Made by a program: the position numbers and the translations under genes. Source: Streptomyces dysideae (lineage in GTDB: Bacteria > Actinomycetota > Actinomycetes > Streptomycetales > Streptomycetaceae). From it: a stretch of DNA of 64,000 nucleotides. Below the pieces are notes generated by a model. The model saw nothing but the letters and a program-made list of their open reading frames with translations, was not told the origin of the DNA and made no database searches. The stretch spans positions 602,140-666,139 of the forward strand of contig NZ_KQ949076.1 in assembly GCF_001514305.1 (NCBI RefSeq), in the 5' to 3' direction. Shown one piece after another: positions 36,060 to 44,848 of the stretch (within the stretch, counting starts at the first letter, position 1; each line of letters begins with the position of its first letter).

Positions 36060-36926
36060 TTGGCTACGGAAGATTTCGCATGGAAGGCCTCGCCCGGACA
36101 AGTTCTCCCGGCGGACAACCACGTCCACACAGAGTGGTCGTGGGACGCTTCGACAGGGGTCATGGAGAAGGCCTGCGAGGAAGCGATACGGCTCGGGCTG
36201 CCGGCTATCTCTTTCACCGACCACGCGGACTTCACCGCTTGGGCGTTCCCTGGTGAGGCGCAGGATTCGTCCGTCGTCCGTGTCATCGACACCCACGCTC
36301 ACACCGGCCTATTCGACCTGGACGGGTACTGGGAGTGCCTGGAACGCTGCCGCGACCGCTATCCGGATCTCAAGATCCTTTCCGGCATGGAACTCGGCGA
36401 GCCTCATCTGTTCGACAAGGAAATCAGCGCGCTCCTGAAGCGGCGGCACTTCGACCGGCTCCTCGGATCTCTGCACTCGCTGACCGTCGACGGGCAACTG
36501 CACTACGCGCCGTTCCTGTTCACGGCCGACAACGCCCAGGAGCTGATGCGCACCTACCTCATCGAGACCCTCAACATGGTCGAAAGCAACGACGTGTTCC
36601 AGGTCCTCGCCCACATCGACTACCCGATGCGCGCCTGGCCGAAGGGCGCGAAGCCGTTCAACGCGAACGACTACGAAGAGGAGTACCGGGCCGTCCTGCG
36701 TGCTCTCGCCCGCTCTGACAGGGCTCTCGAGATGAACACCCAGGGCCCCTGGCCTGCGGCCGAGGTTGTGCGCTGGTGGTACGAGGAGGGCGGATCAGCG
36801 GTGTCCTTCGGCAGTGACTCCCACGAGCCGGAGACCGTCGGCCGGAACTTCGCCGCGACTGCGGCCATGGTCGAAGCTCACGGCTTCAAACCGGGCAAGG
36901 ACCCCATCGACTTCTGGCGCCGATGA
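36060..36926 (+). CDS. PHP-domain phosphatase (histidinol-phosphatase-like)
   Basis: A 288-residue PHP-fold metal hydrolase. Metal ligands are visible in DNHVHTEWSWD, ISFTDHADF, MELGEPHLFD, GSLHSL, AHIDYP and FGSDSHEPE. The closest known role is L-histidinol-phosphate phosphatase (HisK); in a natural-product locus it more likely removes phosphate from a pathway intermediate. TTG at 36060 is used as start after GGAAGGAAG. The start of the sulfotransferase gene overlaps its stop (ATGA at 36923). Confidence 0.83.
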   Translation: MATEDFAWKASPGQVLPADNHVHTEWSWDASTGVMEKACEEAIRLGLPAISFTDHADFTAWAFPGEAQDSSVVRVIDTHAHTGLFDLDGYWECLERCRDRYPDLKILSGMELGEPHLFDKEISALLKRRHFDRLLGSLHSLTVDGQLHYAPFLFTADNAQELMRTYLIETLNMVESNDVFQVLAHIDYPMRAWPKGAKPFNANDYEEEYRAVLRALARSDRALEMNTQGPWPAAEVVRWWYEEGGSAVSFGSDSHEPETVGRNFAATAAMVEAHGFKPGKDPIDFWRR

Positions 36927-37711
36927 CCCACCCAGGACAGCAAACGAGGAGATTGCGCGTGCCATCGAAGCCAGCACTGGATCGCCTGGTGCCATCGCCG
37001 GTGTTCATCCTCAGTTCGATACGTTCCGGGTCGACGCTCCTGCGGTGCATCCTGGACACTCACAGCAAGATCCGGGCGCCGCACGAGCTGCACTTGGCCG
37101 ATCTTGAGGTCCAGCTCAGCAGCCCCTACATCGAATTGGCGATGCAAGCCTCGAACCTGGAGAAGGACGAGATCGAGCACCTGCTCTGGGACCGCATGCT
37201 CCACCGCGAACTGGTCTTCACAGGCAAGGACATCGTGGTGGACAAGACCCCCGGCAACCTACTGCTATGGCGCAGGCTCGCCGCGTGTTGGCCGCAGGCC
37301 AGGTACATCTTCCTGCTCCGGCATCCACTGCACATCCTGGAGTCGTCGCTGGCCGGCAGACCCGAGCAAGATCCCGCACAGACACAGCAGTTGGTGACAA
37401 CGTACCTCCGGGAACTCGACTCAGCCCGCCGTACCCTCAACGGCGCCACCGTGCGCTACGAGGACCTCACCCGCGATGCGGAGCAGGTGACCCGGGAGAT
37501 CTGCGCCTACCTCGACGTGCCGTGGGAACCCGAGATGCTCAACTACGGGACCGTGGATCACGGCCCGTTCGTGCAGGGGATTGGCGACTTCACCGAGAAC
37601 ATCAAGAGCGGCGTCGTCCAGCGCGGCCGGAGCCTGCCGACAGACGCGGATGTGCCGGACAGCCTGATGGAAGCCTGCCGCGCCTTCGGGTACGTGGAGG
37701 CCCATCGGTGA
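36923..37711 (+). CDS. Sulfotransferase-family protein
   Basis: A 262-residue P-loop protein. The 5'-phosphosulfate-binding loop is FILSSIRSGSTLLRCILD near residues 28-45, and the 3'-phosphate-binding motif is YIFLLRHPLHILESSL. This is the pattern of PAPS-dependent sulfotransferases (Sulfotransfer_3 group). It would transfer sulfate from PAPS to a hydroxyl or amine, here likely of the product of this operon. It overlaps its neighbours on both sides by 4 bp. Confidence 0.83.
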   Translation: MTHPGQQTRRLRVPSKPALDRLVPSPVFILSSIRSGSTLLRCILDTHSKIRAPHELHLADLEVQLSSPYIELAMQASNLEKDEIEHLLWDRMLHRELVFTGKDIVVDKTPGNLLLWRRLAACWPQARYIFLLRHPLHILESSLAGRPEQDPAQTQQLVTTYLRELDSARRTLNGATVRYEDLTRDAEQVTREICAYLDVPWEPEMLNYGTVDHGPFVQGIGDFTENIKSGVVQRGRSLPTDADVPDSLMEACRAFGYVEAHR

Positions 37712-38334
37712 CAGCCCCGGCGACCGCGGGCCAGGTGCCGGACAACGGCACCTCCCCCCTTCAACGACAGGACGCGAGGCAAGAGCAGGCGCGTAGCGTC
37801 ATGAACGCGCTGCAACCACTCCAGCGGTGGGAGCAGTTCGGTGTGCCGAAGCTGTGTGGGGCTATGTCGTACGGCCTGCTGGTTGCCCCGGACATCGACA
37901 TTGAGATCTACGGTTCTCTACGTGTCGATACCGGGTTCTCCCTCGTGTCCGAGTGGGCCCAAGACCCGGCCGTCGACAGAGTCCTGTTCCTCAACGCGGT
38001 CAACGAGCCAGATGCCGGCCTTGGCTGGGAGGTGCGCTACCGGGTTCGCGACGTGCCCTGGACCGTGCAGATGTGGCTGCTACCCACCGACTACGAGGGG
38101 CCACGATCGGCTGACCTCGTGGAATCCATGCGCGCCGCACTGAGCTCCCAGACCCGCAGTTCGATCTTGCGCATCAAGGAATCCCTCGTGGCACGCAACA
38201 CCGAGTACCGGTCGATCGATGTCTACCGCGCGGTCCTCGACGATGGCGTTAACGACGTTGAGGAGTACGACCGGTGGTGCCGGTCGTACTCCTCAACGGG
38301 ATTGCTCAACTGGCGCCCACTACCTCGCCGGTAG
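37708..38334 (+). CDS. Nucleotidyltransferase-fold-like conserved protein
   Basis: A 208-residue protein, GTG start overlapping the sulfotransferase stop. The stretch SYGLLVAPDIDIEIYG and the later LGWEVRYRV resemble a nucleotidyltransferase-fold protein in which DIDIE could be the metal site, but I cannot confirm the family. An 18-bp perfect inverted repeat lies in its last 80 bp (38257-38297). It is the last gene of the plus-strand operon before the convergent argS gene. Confidence 0.6.
   Translation: MTAPATAGQVPDNGTSPLQRQDARQEQARSVMNALQPLQRWEQFGVPKLCGAMSYGLLVAPDIDIEIYGSLRVDTGFSLVSEWAQDPAVDRVLFLNAVNEPDAGLGWEVRYRVRDVPWTVQMWLLPTDYEGPRSADLVESMRAALSSQTRSSILRIKESLVARNTEYRSIDVYRAVLDDGVNDVEEYDRWCRSYSSTGLLNWRPLPRR
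38257..38297. terminator. 18-bp perfect inverted repeat between convergent genes
   Basis: GTTGAGGAGTACGACCGG at 38257-38274 pairs with 38280-38297 across TGGTG. The repeat lies inside the 3' end of the preceding gene and 52 bp from the argS stop, so transcription from either side could end here. No T-run is present, so it may equally protect the RNA or be an element of another kind. Confidence 0.6.
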
Positions 38335-38348
38335 CAGGCGCCCACGGG

Positions 38349-40076
38349 TCACATACGGTCAGGGGCGTCGATCCCGAGGAGGCCCAGGCCCAGCTCCAGT
38401 GTCCGAGCGGTGATGTCACACAGAGCCAGGCGGCTCTGCTTGACGTCACCCTCGGCGCGCAGAACAGGGCACTTCTCGTAGAAGCTCGTGAACGCCGACG
38501 CCAACCCGTAGAGGTAGTTGGCGAGCTTATGGAACTCCAGCGTCTCGGAGACCTCAGCGAGGAGGCTGCTGAACTCAAGCAGCTCCAGAGCGAGGGCGCG
38601 CTCGGCAGGCTCAGCGATGACCAGCTTCTCGATACCTTGCAGCGGCGTTTCCACACCAGCGCGGCGGAAGATGGAGCAGATACGGGCTCGCGCGTACTGC
38701 AGGTAGGGGGCGGTGTTGCCTTCGAACGACACCATCCGGTCGACGTCGAAGACGTAGTCCCGCGTACGGTCGGTGGAGAGATCCGCGTACTTGACGGCGC
38801 CGATGCCGACCGCCTGGGCGACTGCGGCACGGGCTTCTTCATCAAGCTCGGGGTTCTTCTCGGCGACCACCGCGGATGCCCGGACCACGGCCTCTTCGAG
38901 GAGGTCCACCAGCTTCACTGACTTGCCGGCGCGGGTGCGCAGCATCTTGCCGTCGTCGCCGAGGATCGACCCGTGTCCGACGTGCTCGGCGCGGGCAGGT
39001 GGGACGAGCCAGCGTGCGTCCCGAGCCACGTCGTAGATCATCGCCAGGTGCTGGTGCTGGGGCAGGCCCACGACGTACAGCAGGCGGGTGGCGTGGAGGT
39101 TCCGCAGGCGGTGCCGGATCGTGGCGAGGTCGGTGGCGCCGTAGCCGAAGCCGCCGTCGCCCTTCTTGACGATGATCGGCAGAGGGTCGCCGCTCCGGTT
39201 CTTGTAACCGTCGGGGAACACGCATTGTGCGCCGTCGCTCTCCCGCAGGAGGCCGAGCTCGTCCAGCTCATCCACTACGGACTGGAGCTGGTCGTTGTAG
39301 TAGCTCTCACCGAAGAAGTCGTCTTCGGTGAGGCGGACGCCCAGCATGCCGTAGACGGTCATGAAGTACTTCTTCGACTCGTCCACGAGCGTCTTCCACA
39401 GACGCAGGGTCGTCTCGTCGCCGCTCTGCAGCAGGACGACCCGCTTGCGGGCCCGGTCCTTGAACGTCTCGTCGGCGTCGAACTTGACGCGAGCGGCCCT
39501 GTAGAAGCCATTGAGGTCGCCGACCGACAGTTCGTGTGCGGCCTCGGACTCTCCGATGTCCAGAAGGTGCTCGACGAGCATGCCGAAGGGGGTACCCCAC
39601 TCGCCGATGTGATTCTGGCGAATGATGGTGTGCCCCTGCCACTCCAGGAGGCGCACGGCTGCGTCGCCGATGATCGTCGAACGCAGATGTCCGACGTGCA
39701 TCTCCTTGGCTGCGTTCGGGGCGGAGTAGTCGATCGCGATGGTCTCCGGGGCCTTGGCCTGCGGTACGCCGAGCCGCTCGTCACCGATGGTGTCAGCGAG
39801 GAGACGTGCGAGAACCTCGTCAGAGAAGGTGAGGTTGATGAAGCCGGGCCCCGAGATCTCGACCGAGGAGCAGAGATCGTCAAGCTGCGCGGCCTCCACG
39901 ACCCGGCTGGCGATGTCGCGCGGGTTGCCACCGATCTTGCGAACCAGCGCCAGGGCGGCGTCCGACTGGAAGTGAGCGCGCTGGGATCGTCGGATGACCG
40001 GGTCGACGGGAGCGCCTGCCACCGTCTCGAATGCCGGGGCCAACCTCTGATGCAGCAATTCTTCCAGATTCGCCAT
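38349..40076 (-). CDS. argS: Arginyl-tRNA synthetase, probably a second copy
   Basis: A 575-residue class I synthetase that charges tRNA-Arg. The N-terminal Add-1 domain (residues 1-110) is followed by YSAPNAAKEMHVGHLRST with HVGH as HIGH motif. LGDDGKMLRTRAGKSVKL stands at the KMSKS position, which is degenerate in most ArgRS, and the C-terminal DALR domain is complete. It is convergent to the biosynthetic operon and divergent from the glycosyltransferase at 40444. No T-box is seen upstream. Its place inside the locus hints at self-protection or tRNA supply, which is inference. Confidence 0.93.
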   Translation of the reverse strand: MANLEELLHQRLAPAFETVAGAPVDPVIRRSQRAHFQSDAALALVRKIGGNPRDIASRVVEAAQLDDLCSSVEISGPGFINLTFSDEVLARLLADTIGDERLGVPQAKAPETIAIDYSAPNAAKEMHVGHLRSTIIGDAAVRLLEWQGHTIIRQNHIGEWGTPFGMLVEHLLDIGESEAAHELSVGDLNGFYRAARVKFDADETFKDRARKRVVLLQSGDETTLRLWKTLVDESKKYFMTVYGMLGVRLTEDDFFGESYYNDQLQSVVDELDELGLLRESDGAQCVFPDGYKNRSGDPLPIIVKKGDGGFGYGATDLATIRHRLRNLHATRLLYVVGLPQHQHLAMIYDVARDARWLVPPARAEHVGHGSILGDDGKMLRTRAGKSVKLVDLLEEAVVRASAVVAEKNPELDEEARAAVAQAVGIGAVKYADLSTDRTRDYVFDVDRMVSFEGNTAPYLQYARARICSIFRRAGVETPLQGIEKLVIAEPAERALALELLEFSSLLAEVSETLEFHKLANYLYGLASAFTSFYEKCPVLRAEGDVKQSRLALCDITARTLELGLGLLGIDAPDRM

Positions 40077-40443
40077 TCGAAAAATCTAGCTGAGCCAAAA
40101 GATGGGTGTCCAATCACGAGATTGGCGCCACGGCGGGCCCAAGGACGGCACCCGGCGCAGGCTCGGCCGTCAGGAACCAACACCGCACCAACACGTAGCG
40201 TGATCACCTGACTACAAGATTTAAGAAACGGCTGAACCCCCACGCACGGGCTGACGGCCACGTGATACTCACCAACATGCCGGACCCTGTGCACGCCTCC
40301 CACGATGAGATCGGTTTGACCAGCGACCCCTTCAGCAGGATGGGGCGCCCGCGGTCTCCAATCAGAGGTACGGCGGCGGCCGGCGCAACGCGGTACCAAG
40401 CACCAGTCCCACTGCCGCAGCCACTGATCATGGGAGGACGCCG
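40077..40443. other. Divergent promoter region, argS / glycosyltransferase
   Basis: 367 bp between two divergent genes. It contains GTGATCAC at 40200-40207 and GTGATACTCAC near 40262, which resemble half of the regional dyad, but no full ATCAC-N4-GTGAT. No T-box-like sequence is present. Confidence 0.4.
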
Positions 40444-42114
40444 ATGAAGACCGTCGTGCTGCTCGTCAAGAACGGCATCGGGTTCGGTCACTTGAGGCGC
40501 GCCGTGCTCATCGCCGAGGCCATCAGGAACGAAGGCCGACTCCGCCCCGTGATCATCAGCCAGGCCAGCTCACTGAGCCTGTTCCGCGACACCCCCGTCG
40601 AGGTCATTAACTTTCCGCTGCTGCACAGGGTGTCGTCGGCCGTGGCAGAGGACAGCTACACCGCGATCCTCGACCGGCTCCTCGAACGACTTGATCCAGC
40701 AGTTGTCATCGAGGACACCTACCCGGACCCTCGCTACCTCTCCCTCAAGTCGCTCGCCCAGCGCCCTCGGCTACTGGTGATGCGTCGCCTCGATGGGACG
40801 TCGTTCGACCAACTCCGCATGCAGGGTCGGTTTGCGGCCTACGACGAGATCCTCATCGCGCAGAGCCGCGAGGACTTCTTACGTGAAGGGCACAGTGGCG
40901 ACTCGATGGCTGCCGTGCAGTTCGGCACCAGCTTCTCCTTCATCGGGAACCTCAGCTATTCGCCTTCTCCTGCCGAGATCGCGCAGATGCGCGCCGCCTA
41001 CGCCCCCAACGACGAGCCCCTGGTCGTCGTCAACGGCGGGGCTGGTGGGGATCAGATGCCTGACGGTTACGGCGACCGTCTCTTCGGTGCCTGCGCGCAA
41101 GTGGCAGCACGGATCCACGCGGACGGTCACCGAGCGCGGTTCGTGTTCGTCACCGGCCCGTACTATGCCGGCAAGCCGCTGCATGAGACAGGAAACGTCA
41201 CGGTCCGCCGGTACGAGCCTCGGCTGGCGGGACTTCTCTCCGCGGCTCATGTCGCGATCATCAAGCCCGGTAACAATGCCTTGTCCGAGGCATTGCTGGG
41301 CCAGGCCCATCTCGTCCTCGTACCGGATGTCTCCTTCATGGAGGGTCTCGACGAGCACGCGGCTCGAATAGCTGAGCAGTACGGCGGTGCCACGGCGACG
41401 ACCGATCCGGAGGCCCTTGAGAAACTCGTCTGCGAAGCTCTCGCACGCCCTCTTCGTGAAGTGCGGCTCGAGCCGAACCACAAGGGTCTTGCTGAAGCAG
41501 TCGATGTCATTCACCAACTGGCCCAGCGGCCCCTGCCTCACGTCCCACGACGCCGCCTCATGCTCGTCCTGAATCCCGGCTCTGGTCAGCAGGCCGACGC
41601 CTTGCGCCGTGCGGTTCCGGAACCGCTGAAGAGTGCGCTGATCCTCAACGAGACCGCCCCGGAGGGACCACCCTCCATCGCGGAGCTCGATGCACCGCGT
41701 GCTGGCGTGGAGGAAGTACAGGCGTTGTTGGTGAGCTCCGAGCCCCCCAGCACCACGCCACAGGCGATCGCGGACCGTGGCATTCGCTTGCTCATAGCGC
41801 CGAATGCTGTGTCTCCGGCAGTAGAGCGGTGGATGCGACTGGCCCCGCCCCTACCGGCGCTGGCTGTTCTGCATGGCTCCACCGTCACGGCCGCCGCCGG
41901 CCGGGCTGAGTTCTGTCTCCGAAGGCTTGCTCAGGCACTGGCTGCTGAGGAACCGTCGTGTGTGATCTTGGACCTGTCAAGGTTGAGTGACGGGAGAGCC
42001 ATTGAGCAGTACCTGGCCAAGATCGGCGATTGGCTGCGTCTCCAGCCTGTTGAACTCATCGGTCCCGAAGCGGCCACCGCTCTCCTCGCCCGACGTCTAT
42101 TGGAGTCATCGTGA
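40444..42114 (+). CDS. GT28/MurG-like glycosyltransferase with extra C-terminal domain
   Basis: A 556-residue protein. Residues 1-360 are a GT-B-type transferase: GIGFGHLRRAVLIAEA at the start, VVNGGAGGDQ in the middle, and IIKPGNNALSEALLGQ with a following acidic residue, which fits UDP-sugar binding. Residues about 370-556 form a second domain of unknown family (LNPGSGQQADALRRAVPEPL; LIAPNAVSPAVERW). Few relatives of MurG carry such an extension. It overlaps the next gene by 4 bp (GTGA at 42111). Confidence 0.8.
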   Translation: MKTVVLLVKNGIGFGHLRRAVLIAEAIRNEGRLRPVIISQASSLSLFRDTPVEVINFPLLHRVSSAVAEDSYTAILDRLLERLDPAVVIEDTYPDPRYLSLKSLAQRPRLLVMRRLDGTSFDQLRMQGRFAAYDEILIAQSREDFLREGHSGDSMAAVQFGTSFSFIGNLSYSPSPAEIAQMRAAYAPNDEPLVVVNGGAGGDQMPDGYGDRLFGACAQVAARIHADGHRARFVFVTGPYYAGKPLHETGNVTVRRYEPRLAGLLSAAHVAIIKPGNNALSEALLGQAHLVLVPDVSFMEGLDEHAARIAEQYGGATATTDPEALEKLVCEALARPLREVRLEPNHKGLAEAVDVIHQLAQRPLPHVPRRRLMLVLNPGSGQQADALRRAVPEPLKSALILNETAPEGPPSIAELDAPRAGVEEVQALLVSSEPPSTTPQAIADRGIRLLIAPNAVSPAVERWMRLAPPLPALAVLHGSTVTAAAGRAEFCLRRLAQALAAEEPSCVILDLSRLSDGRAIEQYLAKIGDWLRLQPVELIGPEAATALLARRLLESS

Positions 42115-42332
42115 CACCAGGGGTGGATCTTGCGAACGATGCTGTAGAGCCCGAACTCCGGAGCGTCTGCACGTTCGATGTTCGTCATGCCGACAGCGAC
42201 GTGGAAGGTCTCGTTGATCAAATCATGGGTCTTCTCGACAGCGGCGTGACGCTGGTGGATCTCTCGCACCACGATCACCGAGGCACAGTCATCGAACTTC
42301 GAGCGCAGCCGAAGGGCGGTACCGCTCAATGA
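42111..42332 (+). CDS. Small conserved-context protein, 73 residues
   Basis: GTG start overlapping the glycosyltransferase stop, stop overlapping the dioxygenase start (ATGA at 42329). The sequence has LRSVCTFDVRHADSDVEGL and GLLDSGVTLVDLSHHDHRGTV, acidic and without signal or membrane segments. The tight coupling on both sides argues that it is real. No family recognised; a small accessory or carrier protein is possible, though no phosphopantetheine site is evident. Confidence 0.65.
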   Translation: MTPGVDLANDAVEPELRSVCTFDVRHADSDVEGLVDQIMGLLDSGVTLVDLSHHDHRGTVIELRAQPKGGTAQ

Positions 42333-43054
42333 CGCTCTCAGAGTCCACGACCAGCCTGGTCGCCGACGTACAAAAGCAAGGGTTCGCGATCTGGCCCGGG
42401 TTCCTTCAGGGCGAACGATGCGACGAGATACGTAGGCTCGCCAAGCACCTCGCGGGCGGCGAACACGCCAACCGCTACCCCAAGTCCACACGCGTGTGGG
42501 ATCTGTACCGGCATGGGGAAGAGTTCGTTGATCTTCTCGCCGACCCAGAACTCACCGCGGTGTTGAACGAACTGCTTGGAAAAAACCACCTCCTATCCGA
42601 CTACAGTCTTAACGTCGTTCAGCCCGGCCAGCCAGTCGACGGCTGGCACATCGACTACCCCTACAACGAGATGCCGGCCCCTGTGACTGGAGCCGTCCTG
42701 GGGTTGCAATGCGTGCTGGCTCTGGATTCCTTCCGCTCCTCAAACGGAGCTACTCAGCTGGTCCCCGAGTCGCACACAAGGACGGACCGTCCCGACCCCG
42801 AAGCCGTCATCGAGCACGTTGTGTTCGACGGTGAGCCCGGAGCATTGTTGATCATGGCGGCAGCGACCTGGCACCGCTCAGGCTTCAACGCATCCACAGC
42901 GCCGCGGTCGGCTGTCCTGATGAGCTTTGTGGAGAGGTGGGTGCGGCCGATGTCCGATCCGCCGGAGCCGGGGCCGTGGGGACGTACAGACGCCTTGCGG
43001 ATGCTCCTGGGTATGCAGCGGCCACCGGAGACGATCAATGGCGTAGCGATCTAG
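42329..43054 (+). CDS. PhyH-type Fe(II)/2-oxoglutarate dioxygenase 2
   Basis: A 241-residue protein. Iron ligands are in GWHIDYPYN (His, Asp) and a distal His in MAAATWHRSGFN, with RSAVLMSF supplying the 2-oxoglutarate-binding Arg. Near the start is FAIWPGFLQGERCDEI, the usual PhyH opening. Coupled to the small protein upstream. Its stop overlaps the end of the convergent acetyltransferase gene by 4 bp. It likely hydroxylates a pathway intermediate. Sequence similarity to the first dioxygenase (19387) is low. Confidence 0.83.
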   Translation: MTLSESTTSLVADVQKQGFAIWPGFLQGERCDEIRRLAKHLAGGEHANRYPKSTRVWDLYRHGEEFVDLLADPELTAVLNELLGKNHLLSDYSLNVVQPGQPVDGWHIDYPYNEMPAPVTGAVLGLQCVLALDSFRSSNGATQLVPESHTRTDRPDPEAVIEHVVFDGEPGALLIMAAATWHRSGFNASTAPRSAVLMSFVERWVRPMSDPPEPGPWGRTDALRMLLGMQRPPETINGVAI

Positions 43055-43905
43055 AAGTCGTACACCGCGAAGTCGGTGACCGGTCGGTAGCCGATCCGCT
43101 GGTAGAGGCCGTTGCTGGTGGGGTTGGCCAGGTCCGCGAACAGCAGGACTTCCGCCGCGCCCGCGGCAAGCGCGGCCCGGCTCACCTCGACCATTACGGC
43201 GCCCGCGTAACCGCGGCCGCGCAGGTGGGCGGGCGTGTAGACGGGGGCCACCCGGATCTGGCCCGCCACCATAGGAGTTACGCCCGCCATGGAGACGGGG
43301 GTGCCGTCCAAGGTCTCCCAGAACCTGACGCGTCTATTGGCGATGCGCGTGTCGGCCCAGGATCTGGCGTCCCTGGAGGCGACTTCTCCGATGGCGGCGG
43401 CGAACTCGCGGTACCAGCACATGAGTTGCTCGCGGTCCTGCTCGCCTGCGACTCGACCCCGCCCCTCCGGTAGCGGCTCCAGTGGCATGAGCGTGCCGAG
43501 ACGGTACAGGCGCTGCCGCTCATAGAGCGTCGGCGTCGCACCCGTGTGCCGCTGCCAAGCCTCGGCGAAGGCGGTGGCGGTGTCGTGGTCCGCGCTGACA
43601 CCGGGGAGGCGACAGCCGAGGCCGGCCAGGTGGGCGGCGAGGGTGTCGGCCTCCTCGGGGGTGAGGGGGGTGAGGTTCAGACGGCGGGGCGGGGTGCGGA
43701 AGAAGGTCGCGCGGACCTCACCCGTCCGCTCCAGCAGGCCGAAGATGGGGGCTTCCGCGCCGTATGCGTCCGCCCCGCGCGTACGCAGCGCCTCGGTCAC
43801 CGTCAGCGGGACGGTGTGCAGGGCGGGGCGCGAGCGCAGGAAGTCTCCGGCTCGGGCGAGAAAGCTGTCGACGTCTTCGGTGAGGTGCCAGTCATCCGGG
43901 CGCAT
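43051..43905 (-). CDS. GNAT-family N-acetyltransferase
   Basis: A 284-residue protein with the acetyl-CoA-binding motif PAHLRGRGYAGAVMVEVS (R/Q-x-x-G-x-G/A) and a C-terminal NPTSNGLYQRIGYRPV, both GNAT signatures. The N-terminal half is an additional domain, as in two-domain GNATs of actinomycetes. It faces the dioxygenase gene tail to tail. Acyl acceptor unknown. Confidence 0.85.
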   Translation of the reverse strand: MRPDDWHLTEDVDSFLARAGDFLRSRPALHTVPLTVTEALRTRGADAYGAEAPIFGLLERTGEVRATFFRTPPRRLNLTPLTPEEADTLAAHLAGLGCRLPGVSADHDTATAFAEAWQRHTGATPTLYERQRLYRLGTLMPLEPLPEGRGRVAGEQDREQLMCWYREFAAAIGEVASRDARSWADTRIANRRVRFWETLDGTPVSMAGVTPMVAGQIRVAPVYTPAHLRGRGYAGAVMVEVSRAALAAGAAEVLLFADLANPTSNGLYQRIGYRPVTDFAVYDF

Positions 43906-44070
43906 GCCTCATGATCCCGCGCGTTCACTGACTGCGCCCGTGGTTTTCCGACGGGGCGAGGCTACGGGGCGCGGTCAGGCGCCGCCTCCCCCCAGTGAAC
44001 TTTGCCGCCTACTCCGGCTCCGGGTCGGTCGCCAGACGGCCGTGCAGGTGCATACCCCGGAATGGGTCGC

Positions 44071-44640
44071 TCAGGGAGCGGGAGCACCGTAAGGAGGCGG
44101 TGTGAGGCGGTCCAGGCGCCAGACGACGTCGGTGCCGCTGTCTGAGGGAGCTGCGGGTGGTGTTACCGGCTCCCGCCGGACTTCGGTGAAGCCCAACCGG
44201 CGCGGAATGGCGCCACTGGAGGTGTTGGCCAGGTCGTGCGCGATCTCCAGGTACTCCACGTCCGGCAGGGCGAACATCTCGGTGACCATGGCTGCCATCG
44301 CTCTCGTGGCGATGCCCTGGCCGGTGGCGGCAGGGTGCAGCCAGTACCCCATGCGCCAGCCCTGAGGTTCGGCCCCGCGGTAGGTCGAGCACATGCCGAT
44401 AAGCGTGCCGTCTTTGGTAATGGCGTAGTTGTACGCGTCGCCGCTTGCCCACTTCGACTCGGACTTCGCGAGGAAGTCTCGGGTGCTCTTTTCGCTGTGC
44501 CCAGCGACCCACGGCATCCACGGGCGCAGGTGGTCCAGAGACTCCTCGATCAACTTGAACGCCGGAGGGAAGTGGCTCTGCCCCCGCCAGCGTCGCAGGG
44601 CGAAGTCTCCGCATTCGATGATCTGACTCGGCCGCTCCAT
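44071..44640 (-). CDS. RimJ/RimL-type GNAT acetyltransferase
   Basis: A 189-residue protein. GYWLHPAATGQGIATRAMAAM is the acetyl-CoA loop and SGAIPRRLGFTEV the conserved C-terminal beta-bulge region. The closest functional group acetylates N termini or small molecules. ATG at 44640 (MERPSQII) is chosen; 44691 is possible. Confidence 0.83.
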   Translation of the reverse strand: MERPSQIIECGDFALRRWRGQSHFPPAFKLIEESLDHLRPWMPWVAGHSEKSTRDFLAKSESKWASGDAYNYAITKDGTLIGMCSTYRGAEPQGWRMGYWLHPAATGQGIATRAMAAMVTEMFALPDVEYLEIAHDLANTSSGAIPRRLGFTEVRREPVTPPAAPSDSGTDVVWRLDRLTPPPYGAPAP

Positions 44641-44848
44641 GGCAGCCCATGATTGTTTCGCAGAAGGCTCACAGCAACGGAATATGGGCATGCGTCAGGC
44701 CGTCTACTTGGCAAGACGCCGGTAGCCCGGACGGCCTGAAGATCGGGGGAAGTTGCCGCCATGTGCGGGTGGTCCCGGCCGCTCCGGTACGCCCCAGGCG
44801 CCTGCGGTGATCCGCGGGACAGCCACTGAACGCATGCGCAGCGGGAGC

